Source of the DNA: Treponema sp.
Lineage (GTDB): Bacteria; Spirochaetota; Spirochaetia; Treponematales; Treponemataceae
Direction of reading: 5' to 3'
Assembly (NCBI GenBank): GCA_031290005.1
Contig: JAITOJ010000154.1
Coordinates: 1-5,801, forward strand
DNA: 5,801 nt
Below are positions 1-5,671 of this stretch, one piece after another. The notes beneath the pieces were generated by a model. That model worked only from the letters and a program-made list of their open reading frames with translations, did not search any database and was not told the DNA's origin. Each line of letters starts with the position of its first letter. Position 1 is the first letter of the stretch. The position numbers and the translations under genes are program-made.

Positions 1-951
1 GTGACCCTGCGCTATCTTTCCGCCGCCGACTTTACCGCCAACCTGCCGCCGGGCATCAGATCCAGCCTTATCATGAAAAGCGGCAATGCCAATTCCTTTT
101 ATTACACCGGCCCGGAGGAGTCCTATAATCGATTGTTGGCGGCCCTGCCGGAGATCGACAAACCGGCGCGCCAAATCCGCTACGACCTGCTGATTATCCA
201 GTTCCAGGAGACCAAAGACTCCACCTGGAAGTCCGGACTGTCGGCGTCCAATGTGGCCATGGGAGACCGCACCGGCGCGGCGGCCCAGCTCGGCAGCGTG
301 CTCAGCCTGAACTTCGACGTGGTCACCGCCTTCGGCCTCACCTTCGCGGCCTCTCTGCAAAGCGCCGTCTCGGAAAACAAGGCTTCAGTCTTCGCGGATA
401 CCACATTGCACGGCGTGTCGGGGGAGAAAATCTCCTTCCGCAACACCAACACCTACCGCTACCGGGACAACAACCTGGACCCGGAAACCGGCAAGCCCGT
501 CTACACCGGCGTGACCCGGGAAATCGCGTCGGGCCTCACCCTGGACATCACCGGCACGGTCTCCGGGGACGGGATGATTACCAGCAAGGTGACCGCCTCG
601 GTGTCCCGCCAGGGGGCGGACGTGTCCAAGACCACGGGGAACCCGCCGCCGACCTCGGAAAAAAGCATCACCACCGAAGTGCGGAGCCGTTCCGGCGACC
701 CGGTGATTTTGAGCGGCCTGGTGCAGAACGACGAGTCCGCAACGGGCGAGCGGGCGCCGTTTTTGTCCAAAATCCCCCTGATCGGCAATCTGTTTGCCGC
801 CAAAACCACCGCCACGGAACGCACGGAGATGATTATCTACCTGCTTCCCAATGCCGAAACCGAGCTTGCCCCGGACAAACCGGCCTTTGAGACCCAGGCC
901 GAACGGAGCCGCCGGGTCTACCGGACGTTTATCTTGAAGGAGGCATTATGA
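1..951 (+). CDS. Secretin (GspD/PilQ superfamily), C-terminal part; 5' end outside window
   Basis: Secretins form the multimeric outer-membrane channel of type II secretion, type IV pilus, type III secretion and filamentous-phage systems. The 316 visible residues cover the end of the periplasmic ring region (about 28-72, with the D-K-P-x-R-Q-I-R stretch at 53-60 that usually leads into the last N-domain strand) and the secretin beta-barrel domain (about 125-285). The family hallmark lies at 232-283: GDPVILSGLVQ, then RAPFLSKIPLIGNLF, then the E-M-I-I-Y-L-L-P strand. The I-A-S-G-L-T-L-D stretch at 176-183 is also typical. No signal peptide or N0/N1 domains are visible and whole secretins are usually 500-700 residues, so the gene begins upstream and the GTG at base 1 is probably not its start. 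The last residues (290-316) form a charged tail. Its stop overlaps the next start (ATGA). The subtype (T2SS, T4P or other) cannot be decided from this fragment. Confidence 0.9.
   Translation: MTLRYLSAADFTANLPPGIRSSLIMKSGNANSFYYTGPEESYNRLLAALPEIDKPARQIRYDLLIIQFQETKDSTWKSGLSASNVAMGDRTGAAAQLGSVLSLNFDVVTAFGLTFAASLQSAVSENKASVFADTTLHGVSGEKISFRNTNTYRYRDNNLDPETGKPVYTGVTREIASGLTLDITGTVSGDGMITSKVTASVSRQGADVSKTTGNPPPTSEKSITTEVRSRSGDPVILSGLVQNDESATGERAPFLSKIPLIGNLFAAKTTATERTEMIIYLLPNAETELAPDKPAFETQAERSRRVYRTFILKEAL
937..943 (+). promoter_or_regulatory. Shine-Dalgarno for the membrane protein at 948
   Basis: AAGGAGG lies 4 nt before the ATG at 948, inside the last codons of the secretin gene. It fixes the start of the next gene and, with the ATGA overlap, suggests translational coupling. 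Confidence 0.8.
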
Positions 952-1919
952 AAACCGCGATTCCCGCCGCCCCGATGAAACTGTCCCCCGCCTTTTGCCT
1001 GCACAATGGGGCGGTGATTTTGAAGCAAGCCGAATCGGTCATCACCTTCGGAGTTCTCGACCCAGGGGACGACAGCCTGTGCCGGAGTCTTGAGCGGGCC
1101 TATGGCCAGCACATCACGGGCCTTGGCCTGCCGGACGACACCTGCGCGATTCACTTCAAAAAAATCACCCCTGCTGAATACCGCCGGGCGGTGTCCCGGC
1201 TGTACGCCTCGGAAGGCTCCCCTCCCCTCCCGCCGCCGCATGACGGCGAGGAACATATGAAGTGTTATGTTCAGGAAAAGGATTTTGAGCACTATGTAAT
1301 TCCCCTGCCGGCGGGAAGCCGGTTCGGCAGGAAGCGGAACAGTTATCTCAAAAAGCAGCTTGAAAAACAGCATCCCTGTTTTGCCGAGTCCTGCTGTTAC
1401 GACGCCCGGTACGGCTTTTTCAACAAAAAGCTGGCGGTCAACGCCGTGGTGATGGACAAGCTGTCTCTGGCCCGCTACCGCGTCCGCTTTCCCGGCAAAA
1501 ATCTGAAGGTCAGGATTCCCCGGTGGAAATGGAACGGCAAAAAAGTTGACCGCATAATCTTTCCCCAGCGGAGCATTCCCGTACCGGCCCTGGCAGCCCC
1601 GGTGATATTCAGCGCCCTGGCGCTGGGTTTCTTTCAGCCCCACAGGCAAAACGCCGCTGTCATTCCCCTGGAGTCCGGCAGCGAACGTGCTGCCGTCCAA
1701 GAGCTGGAAAGTTCGATGAATCCAGTTCCGGTACTTATTCCGGCCAGTGATCCCATAAACCCGGAACCGGCAGGCCCGCCAAAAGCCCAGCCGTCAAAAA
1801 AAGAAGTAAAGCCGGGCATTCCCGTTTCATACACAAAAATCGGTGAAATACAGCAAGGAGGTATAAAATGCGTGTTCTACCGCACACCGGACGGAAAAAT
1901 CATCCGTTCCGAAGAATAG
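948..1919 (+). CDS. Bitopic membrane protein with GspE/PilB N-domain-like start, no ATPase; putative secretin-system connector
   Basis: No confident family assignment. Residues 10-87 read like the N-terminal domain of GspE/PilB/MshE assembly ATPases: a short hydrophobic opening, an I-T-F-G-V-L-D-P-G-D segment at 32-41, a D/S-L-x-x-x-L-x-x-x-x-G helix, and a final strand plus helix ending R-L-Y at 84-86. No Walker motif follows. A Pro-rich linker (91-98) leads to a basic middle region of unknown fold (104-200, several Cys), then one hydrophobic segment (about 210-230) preceded by many Arg/Lys, which predicts N-in/C-out topology. The periplasmic tail is Pro/Glu-rich (256-290) and ends in a small strand-turn-strand unit (295-320, GEIQQGGIKCVFYRTPDGKI) that faintly recalls the start of PilP/GspC homology-region domains. 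Its position next to a secretin fits a link between the inner-membrane platform and the pore; this is inference. The strong AAGGAGG supports the start. An ATG at residue 104 is a possible internal start. Confidence 0.7.
   Translation: MKTAIPAAPMKLSPAFCLHNGAVILKQAESVITFGVLDPGDDSLCRSLERAYGQHITGLGLPDDTCAIHFKKITPAEYRRAVSRLYASEGSPPLPPPHDGEEHMKCYVQEKDFEHYVIPLPAGSRFGRKRNSYLKKQLEKQHPCFAESCCYDARYGFFNKKLAVNAVVMDKLSLARYRVRFPGKNLKVRIPRWKWNGKKVDRIIFPQRSIPVPALAAPVIFSALALGFFQPHRQNAAVIPLESGSERAAVQELESSMNPVPVLIPASDPINPEPAGPPKAQPSKKEVKPGIPVSYTKIGEIQQGGIKCVFYRTPDGKIIRSEE
1855..1862 (+). promoter_or_regulatory. Shine-Dalgarno for the lipoprotein at 1868
   Basis: AAGGAGGT, a near-perfect anti-16S match, ends 5 nt before the ATG at 1868 and lies wholly inside the preceding coding region. 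It is the reason for choosing 1868 rather than the TTG at 1922, even though this makes a 52-nt gene overlap. Confidence 0.8.
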
Positions 1920-2575
1920 GCTTGGCAGTCCAGACCTGCCTTATCATTATTTTCGCGTTCCTCACGGCAATGTGCCTGACCGGATGCGTATCAAAAAAAG
2001 GCTTTGCCGGCAGGGAAACCATTTACGGCATTGTCACCGACGGGTACCATAAACCGGTTCCCGGCTACCGGCTGTGGTACAACGGCGGGCAATCGGTGGT
2101 TGCCAGCGAGACCGGTATGTTCGCCTTTGAAAAAATCAGGGCCGGAACCGGGACGCTCACGGGTTCCAAGCCGGGGTATCTTCCGTTACAACAGTCCGTG
2201 CTGCTCATCGACAAACGGCAGATGCTCTATGTGTCGGTTACCCCGGTAACCGAGATTCTCGACCGGGCGGACGCGCTTTTTGAAAAAGAGGCCTGGAAAG
2301 ACGCGGAGGATTTGCTTGAGGATACCCTCGCAAAGACCGCCAAAGAACAGGACATTCCCACGGGCATACTCCGGTTCTACCTTGCGGCGGCCCTGTATAA
2401 GCAGAAGAGATATGACCAGGCGTCGGCTCTTCTTGCGGAACTTTCAGGTTTGAGCATGAAAAAAATTGCCAAAACCGGGATTGAGCCCATTACAAGTCTG
2501 TTTTATTTCAAACTTATCCAGGAATTGTCCGAAGGGTCGCAAAAAGCGGCGGAGGTGTATTATGACGGACTTTAA
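1868..2575 (+). CDS. Lipoprotein with carboxypeptidase-regulatory-like domain and TPR-like helices
   Basis: The 235-residue product begins with a basic stretch (R9-R16), a hydrophobic core (about 19-36) and a lipobox L-T-G-C with the lipidated Cys at 40, so it should be membrane-anchored in the envelope. Residues 52-125 have the pattern of a carboxypeptidase-regulatory-like beta-sandwich: I-x-G-I-V-T-D at 52-58, P-V-P-G at 63-66, then a G-M-F-A-F strand and K-P-G-Y-L at 101-105. Residues 129-235 are helical and amphipathic with TPR-like spacing: an A-L-F-E-K-E-A-W-K-D-A-E helix pair, then A-A-A-L-Y-K-Q-K-R-Y-D-Q-A. TPR lipoproteins act as secretin pilotins in other systems (PilF/PilW/Tgl families), so a role in secretin targeting or assembly is plausible here, but it rests on context only. 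The gene overlaps its upstream neighbour by 52 nt and its downstream neighbour by 14 nt. Confidence 0.8.
   Translation: MRVLPHTGRKNHPFRRIGLAVQTCLIIIFAFLTAMCLTGCVSKKGFAGRETIYGIVTDGYHKPVPGYRLWYNGGQSVVASETGMFAFEKIRAGTGTLTGSKPGYLPLQQSVLLIDKRQMLYVSVTPVTEILDRADALFEKEAWKDAEDLLEDTLAKTAKEQDIPTGILRFYLAAALYKQKRYDQASALLAELSGLSMKKIAKTGIEPITSLFYFKLIQELSEGSQKAAEVYYDGL
2551..2555 (+). promoter_or_regulatory. Shine-Dalgarno for the small lipoprotein at 2562
   Basis: GGAGG stands 6 nt before the ATG at 2562. It decides the start: the longer reading frame opening at 2466 would put a highly basic stretch ahead of an otherwise clean lipoprotein signal peptide. Confidence 0.75.
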
Positions 2576-3023
2576 ACTCTTTTCAACAGCGATTCTGTTA
2601 GCCACAGCGGCGGCGCTTTTTTCGTCCTGCGAAAATATGCCGAAATTTCCGCTTACGGTGAAGAAACCGCCCTTTGCCCTTTCCGGCTTTGAAATCCGCC
2701 GGGGCCCTATCGACCAGGTCTGTCTGACCGCCTGCGCTTCCTTTTACTTTATTAATGGGAGCGCGGAGGAGCTTCGCGCCTTCAAAATCAATTTCCGGCT
2801 CTACGATGGCCAGGGCGAACCTATCGGCCGGGGAGACAACAAAGTAACCTTCCGGTATTCCGGGACTATCGCGCCGGGAGCAAACCGGGAAATAACCCTG
2901 TCCCTGGACCAGTTCGTCCCTTACGAAACCGCCGTAATTATCGCAGACCATATCTATGTGGAATCGGTTTTATTCGGCTCCGGAGATACATGGGAGGATC
3001 CTTACGGATTATGGACATGGTGA
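2562..3023 (+). CDS. Small predicted lipoprotein with FxLYD-like beta-sandwich
   Basis: The 153-residue product starts with a short signal peptide: K5, a hydrophobic core at 6-20, and F-S-S-C with Cys at 23. This is a loose lipobox of the kind spirochaetes tolerate; strict E. coli-type rules would score it poorly. The mature part looks all-beta. A strand around A-S-F-Y-F-I-N-G-S is followed by the F-R-L-Y-D-x-x-G-x-P-I motif typical of FxLYD-type domains, then a Y-S-G-x-I-x-P-G-x-x-x-x-I-x-x-S-L segment, which is the usual closing pattern of such secreted sandwich domains. The C-terminus is rich in Trp, Gly and Asp. The biochemical role is unknown. It is the last gene of the secretin cluster, overlapping the previous one by 14 nt, and its stop is 7 bp from the convergent SDR gene, which leaves no room for a dedicated terminator. 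Confidence 0.75.
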   Translation: MTDFKLFSTAILLATAAALFSSCENMPKFPLTVKKPPFALSGFEIRRGPIDQVCLTACASFYFINGSAEELRAFKINFRLYDGQGEPIGRGDNKVTFRYSGTIAPGANREITLSLDQFVPYETAVIIADHIYVESVLFGSGDTWEDPYGLWTW

Positions 3024-3030
3024 AATCCTA

Positions 3031-3807
3031 TCAAATCCAACCCTGGTCAATATTCAGCAATGCGCCGTTGATTTCACCCTGCCGCAGTAAAAAAAGTCCT
3101 GCTTCTGCGATTTGTTCCGGCGCGATCAAGGTATTACCGGGGATTTTTGCCCGCAGTTCCTCTTTTTGAGCTTCGGTCAGATATTCCGTTTCCGTAAAAC
3201 CCGGCAGTATTGCGTTACAGGTGATACCGAACTGCGAGCAGGAAATCGCCACAGATTTGACCAGACTGCAAAGCGCGGTTTTTGCGCCGCCGTATACCGG
3301 ATTTGTCCTGAATCCGCGAATCTGTCCCGTGCCGGTTCCGCCAAAAACCAGGATACGTCCCCAGTAATTCCGCATCATATGGGGAAGCGCGGCGCTGATA
3401 CAAATTCCCGGCAAAGTATAATTCAAAAAGCTGATTTCGTTCCATTCTTTGGCGCTTGTTTCGTGGAGCGGCTTTTGCAAAAAAGGGCCGAAGCACAGGC
3501 AAAGCACATCAGCTTGCCGAACTTCGGCATATAAAGGTGATTCAAGAAGACCGGAAAAATCACCAGCGTTCAGCCGCTGCGTCAGCTTGCTAACCGGGCA
3601 GGAAGTTTCTTCCCGAAGCCGCGCAATGAGGGCATCAAAGCGCGCTGAATCACTGCCGCCGTGGATAACCAGAGACAAGTCTTTGGGAAAATCATCTGTT
3701 TGTGTCCTGGCAAGAGCCAGTGACAGCGCCCTGCCGATTCCGCCTGAACCGCCCACAATGACGCACCGGGCGGACGCCGGATTGTGGCAGGTATTTTTTA
3801 TATACAT
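3031..3807 (-). CDS. Short-chain dehydrogenase/reductase (SDR), atypical
   Basis: The 258-residue product has the usual length for a classical SDR, a cytosolic NAD(P)H-dependent oxidoreductase with a Rossmann fold. The cofactor-binding Gly motif is VGGSGGIGRAL at 18-28. The catalytic Y-x-x-x-K is Y172-G-G-A-K176, followed by the expected V-K-S-V-A helix and the N-A-I-L-P-G-F segment (198-204). N129 fits the Asn of the active-site tetrad. Two positions are unusual. The N-A-G motif after beta-4 is replaced by C-F-G-P (105-108). The catalytic Ser expected 13 residues before the Tyr falls on G159, flanked by T158 and T160. The C-terminus ends with the family pattern G-x-L-L-N-I-D-x-G. The substrate is not predictable. 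ATG 3807 is chosen because it starts just before the Rossmann strand; the longer frame to 4014 would run through the divergent gene. There is no Shine-Dalgarno. Confidence 0.88.
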   Translation of the reverse strand: MYIKNTCHNPASARCVIVGGSGGIGRALSLALARTQTDDFPKDLSLVIHGGSDSARFDALIARLREETSCPVSKLTQRLNAGDFSGLLESPLYAEVRQADVLCLCFGPFLQKPLHETSAKEWNEISFLNYTLPGICISAALPHMMRNYWGRILVFGGTGTGQIRGFRTNPVYGGAKTALCSLVKSVAISCSQFGITCNAILPGFTETEYLTEAQKEELRAKIPGNTLIAPEQIAEAGLFLLRQGEINGALLNIDQGWI

Positions 3808-3813
3808 TGGCAC

Positions 3814-3819
3814 AGTATA
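3814..3819 (-). promoter_or_regulatory. Candidate -10 box of the SDR gene, leaderless spacing
   Basis: TATACT on the minus strand is followed by 6 nt (GTGCCA) and then the ATG at 3807, so transcription would begin at or next to the start codon. I see no good -35 hexamer at 16-18 bp and no extended -10, so this rests on the hexamer, its position and the lack of a ribosome binding site. Confidence 0.45.
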
Positions 3820-3840
3820 GCGCCGCAGGCAAAAAAAGCA

Positions 3841-3846
3841 TATACT
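3841..3846 (+). promoter_or_regulatory. Candidate -10 box of trmJ, leaderless spacing
   Basis: TATACT on the plus strand is followed by 6 nt (GAAGGT) and the ATG at 3853. The GAAGG could pass for a Shine-Dalgarno but lies only 1 nt from the ATG, too close to work normally. No clear -35 is seen. The spacing is identical to that of the divergent box at 3814-3819. Confidence 0.45.
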
Positions 3847-3852
3847 GAAGGT

Positions 3853-4599
3853 ATGGAACTTCATGGGATTTCCGTAGTGCTGGCGCGTCCGGAAGAAAGC
3901 CGGAACATCGGCGCGGTATGCCGGGCTTTGGCAAACTCCGGTATCAATTCTCTGCGGATTGTGGGGCAGCGCGAAAACTACGATGATGAAAAAATCCGGG
4001 TTTTGGCAATTCACGCGGCGGACATCTGGGAGAAAGCAGTCTTTTTTTCTTCCATTACTGATGCCTGTGCAGATTGCGTTTTTTCCGCCGGAACCACCCG
4101 GCGGCGAGGCAAGAACCGCAAGGGAAAGCTGCTGCTGCCCGAAGAATTGGCTGAACAGGCCTCTTCGCTTTCCGGCGGAAGATGCGCGGTGGTCTTTGGC
4201 AACGAGCGCACCGGCCTTATTGATTCTGAACTCGCCGAATGTACCATAGGGGTGACTATTCCTGCAAGTGCGGGATTCGCTTCCCTCAATTTATCCCACG
4301 CGGTGCAGATTATCTGCTACACCCTGTTCCGCTCAGCAAAGCATTTTTCCCCCGGCTCAATTTCCATTCCTCTTTCCCGGCTGGACAAAACGGTCGGCGC
4401 GATTACCCGGTCTTTGGCTAAAATCGGCTTTTTTACCCAGACGCCGCCTACCGCTATGGAACAGTTCTGGCGGAATATTCTTTCACGGGCAGCTCTTTCA
4501 GAAGGAGAAGCGGCTTATTTAGAGCATGTGTTTACCAAAGCGGCGGGGCTGGCGGGACAGAACTTGTCTTGCTCCTCAGATACATATCCGCCAGGGTAA
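3853..4599 (+). CDS. trmJ: tRNA (cytidine/uridine-32) 2'-O-methyltransferase TrmJ (SPOUT family)
   Basis: TrmJ uses S-adenosylmethionine to methylate the ribose 2'-OH of nucleotide 32 in the tRNA anticodon loop, in the cytoplasm and as a dimer. The 248 residues match the family length (about 245). All three SpoU/TrmH motifs are present: motif 1, N18-I-G-A-V-C-R24-A-L, with the Arg typical of the active site; motif 2, VVFGNERTGL at 113-122; motif 3, IPASAGFASLNLSHAV at 136-151, the trefoil-knot cofactor site. G-T-T-R-R-R at 80-85 and the roughly 90-residue helical C-terminal extension favour TrmJ over TrmH or RlmB. ATG 3853 is chosen because M-E-L-H-G-I-S-V-V-L matches the usual family start; the longer frame from 3784 would add a stretch unlike the family. 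The 3' end overlaps aroC on the other strand by 68 bp. The exact target nucleotide is inferred from the family. Confidence 0.88.
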   Translation: MELHGISVVLARPEESRNIGAVCRALANSGINSLRIVGQRENYDDEKIRVLAIHAADIWEKAVFFSSITDACADCVFSAGTTRRRGKNRKGKLLLPEELAEQASSLSGGRCAVVFGNERTGLIDSELAECTIGVTIPASAGFASLNLSHAVQIICYTLFRSAKHFSPGSISIPLSRLDKTVGAITRSLAKIGFFTQTPPTAMEQFWRNILSRAALSEGEAAYLEHVFTKAAGLAGQNLSCSSDTYPPG

Positions 4600-5671
4600 G
4601 GTGGCTCATAGCTTCTACCACGGGCACAATTCGCGGACAGATACATCCGTCGTGGCGTCCGGTAATGCGGAGCGCGGTATTCTCATAAGCGGCGGGATTA
4701 CCCGATTGCTGCCGCACAGTCTGCTGTTCCTGAAATATACTCGGCACGGGCTTTATCGCCAGACGGAAGATAATTTCGCTTCCTGTGGAGATGCCGCCCA
4801 GAGTGCCGCCGCAATTATTTGTAGTCAAAGTTATTTTCCGGTTGTCCGCTGGGTCAACGCGAAAGGCATCGTTCAGGCTGCTTCCGGTTTTATCCGCGCT
4901 TTCAAAGCCAGAGCCGAACTCAATGCCCTTGACCGCGCCAAGGGAAAGCATGGCTTTTGCCAATTCCGCGTCCAATTTGTCAAAAACCGGCTCCCCCAAA
5001 CCGGCGGGGACGCCTGAAACACGGCACTCTATAATGCCCCCCGCACTGTCCCCTTGCGCCCTCAGCCGGGCGAGTTGTTCTTCCATACGCGCCGCCGCTT
5101 CCATATCCGCCGCGCGAAGCGCGTTTTTTTCTATCACTGAAAAATCGACCGTACGGCATTCAATCCCCGCGGCCCTGAGGGTAAACGCTGTCGCCGAATA
5201 CGCGCCGCCCAGGGCGTGTCTGAGCAGCGCCTTCGCGACCGCCCCGCCCGCGACCCGGGCCGCAGTCTCCCTGCCAGAGGAACGGCCTCCTCCCCGGTGG
5301 TCCCGGAAACCATACTTCACGGCATAGGTATAATCCGCGTGTCCGGGCCTGAAAACGGCTTTGAGGTTATCGTAGTCCGCCGAATGCGCTGATGTGTTCC
5401 GAATCAGCAGTGCAACCGGCGTTCCCGTGGTTTTTCCCTCAAAAACTCCCGAGAGAATCTCGCAACGGTCTGCTTCATTCCGGGAAGTTCCCGCTGTAGT
5501 CCGCGCTCCTCCGTGATTCCCCGGACGCCTACGGTCAAGCTCTCGCTGGATGTCTTCTTCCACAAGAGGGATGCCTGCCGGGCAGCCGTCGATTACCGCA
5601 CCGACAACCTCGCCGTGGCTTTCGCCGAAGGTAGTCAGCCGGAACAAAGCGCCAAAAGTGTTTCCAGCCAT
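4532..5671 (-). CDS. aroC: Chorismate synthase
   Basis: AroC catalyses the last step of the shikimate pathway, turning 5-enolpyruvylshikimate-3-phosphate into chorismate with reduced FMN as cofactor, in the cytoplasm. Family signatures are all present in the 379-residue product: G-E-S-H-G at 16-20 with catalytic H19; RPGHADYTY at 108-116 with the second catalytic H111; GGGRSSGRETAARVAGGAVA at 127-146; N-N-C-G-G-T-L-G-G-I-S-T-G at 285-297 (FMN and substrate region); and R-H-D at 339-341 leading to P-V-V-E-A-M. The third signature reads R-H-D-G-C where R-H-D-P-C is usual. Start choice: M-A-G-N-T-F-G at 5671 fits the family better than a GTG five codons upstream, and the ATG overlaps the upstream stop as TAATG, implying coupled translation. 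The C-terminus has a Pro-rich tail ending P-P-L-W, encoded where the gene overlaps trmJ. Confidence 0.97.
   Translation of the reverse strand: MAGNTFGALFRLTTFGESHGEVVGAVIDGCPAGIPLVEEDIQRELDRRRPGNHGGARTTAGTSRNEADRCEILSGVFEGKTTGTPVALLIRNTSAHSADYDNLKAVFRPGHADYTYAVKYGFRDHRGGGRSSGRETAARVAGGAVAKALLRHALGGAYSATAFTLRAAGIECRTVDFSVIEKNALRAADMEAAARMEEQLARLRAQGDSAGGIIECRVSGVPAGLGEPVFDKLDAELAKAMLSLGAVKGIEFGSGFESADKTGSSLNDAFRVDPADNRKITLTTNNCGGTLGGISTGSEIIFRLAIKPVPSIFQEQQTVRQQSGNPAAYENTALRITGRHDGCICPRIVPVVEAMSHLTLADMYLRSKTSSVPPAPPLW

Noticed and set aside
918..1700. Long open frame on the minus strand
   Set aside because: It is antisense to the membrane-protein gene, has low-complexity Gly/Arg/Pro-rich composition and no recognisable domain. 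It is a shadow of GC-rich coding sequence.
1796..1802. Run of seven A in the membrane-protein gene as a possible frameshift or slippage site
   Set aside because: The -1 frame is that of the next lipoprotein, but a TGA at about 1844 blocks any fusion, and the downstream gene has its own strong ribosome binding site.
2466..2561. Longer start for the small lipoprotein
   Set aside because: The added 32 residues lie within the previous gene, are highly basic near the junction, and would hide the signal peptide. GGAGG sits correctly before 2562.
3024..3030. Terminator between the convergent lipoprotein and SDR genes
   Set aside because: Only 7 bp separate the stops, and I found no GC-rich stem with a T-run in either flank.
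3808..4014. Longer N-terminus for the SDR protein
   Set aside because: It would run antisense through the conserved motif 1 of trmJ, and the added residues show no family resemblance.
4085..4104. Perfect 7-bp inverted repeat CCGCCGG/CCGGCGG with a 6-nt loop, after a T-rich run
   Set aside because: It lies in the middle of trmJ over conserved G-T-T-R-R-R codons and has no T-run after the stem, so it is probably a codon-composition effect and not a terminator.
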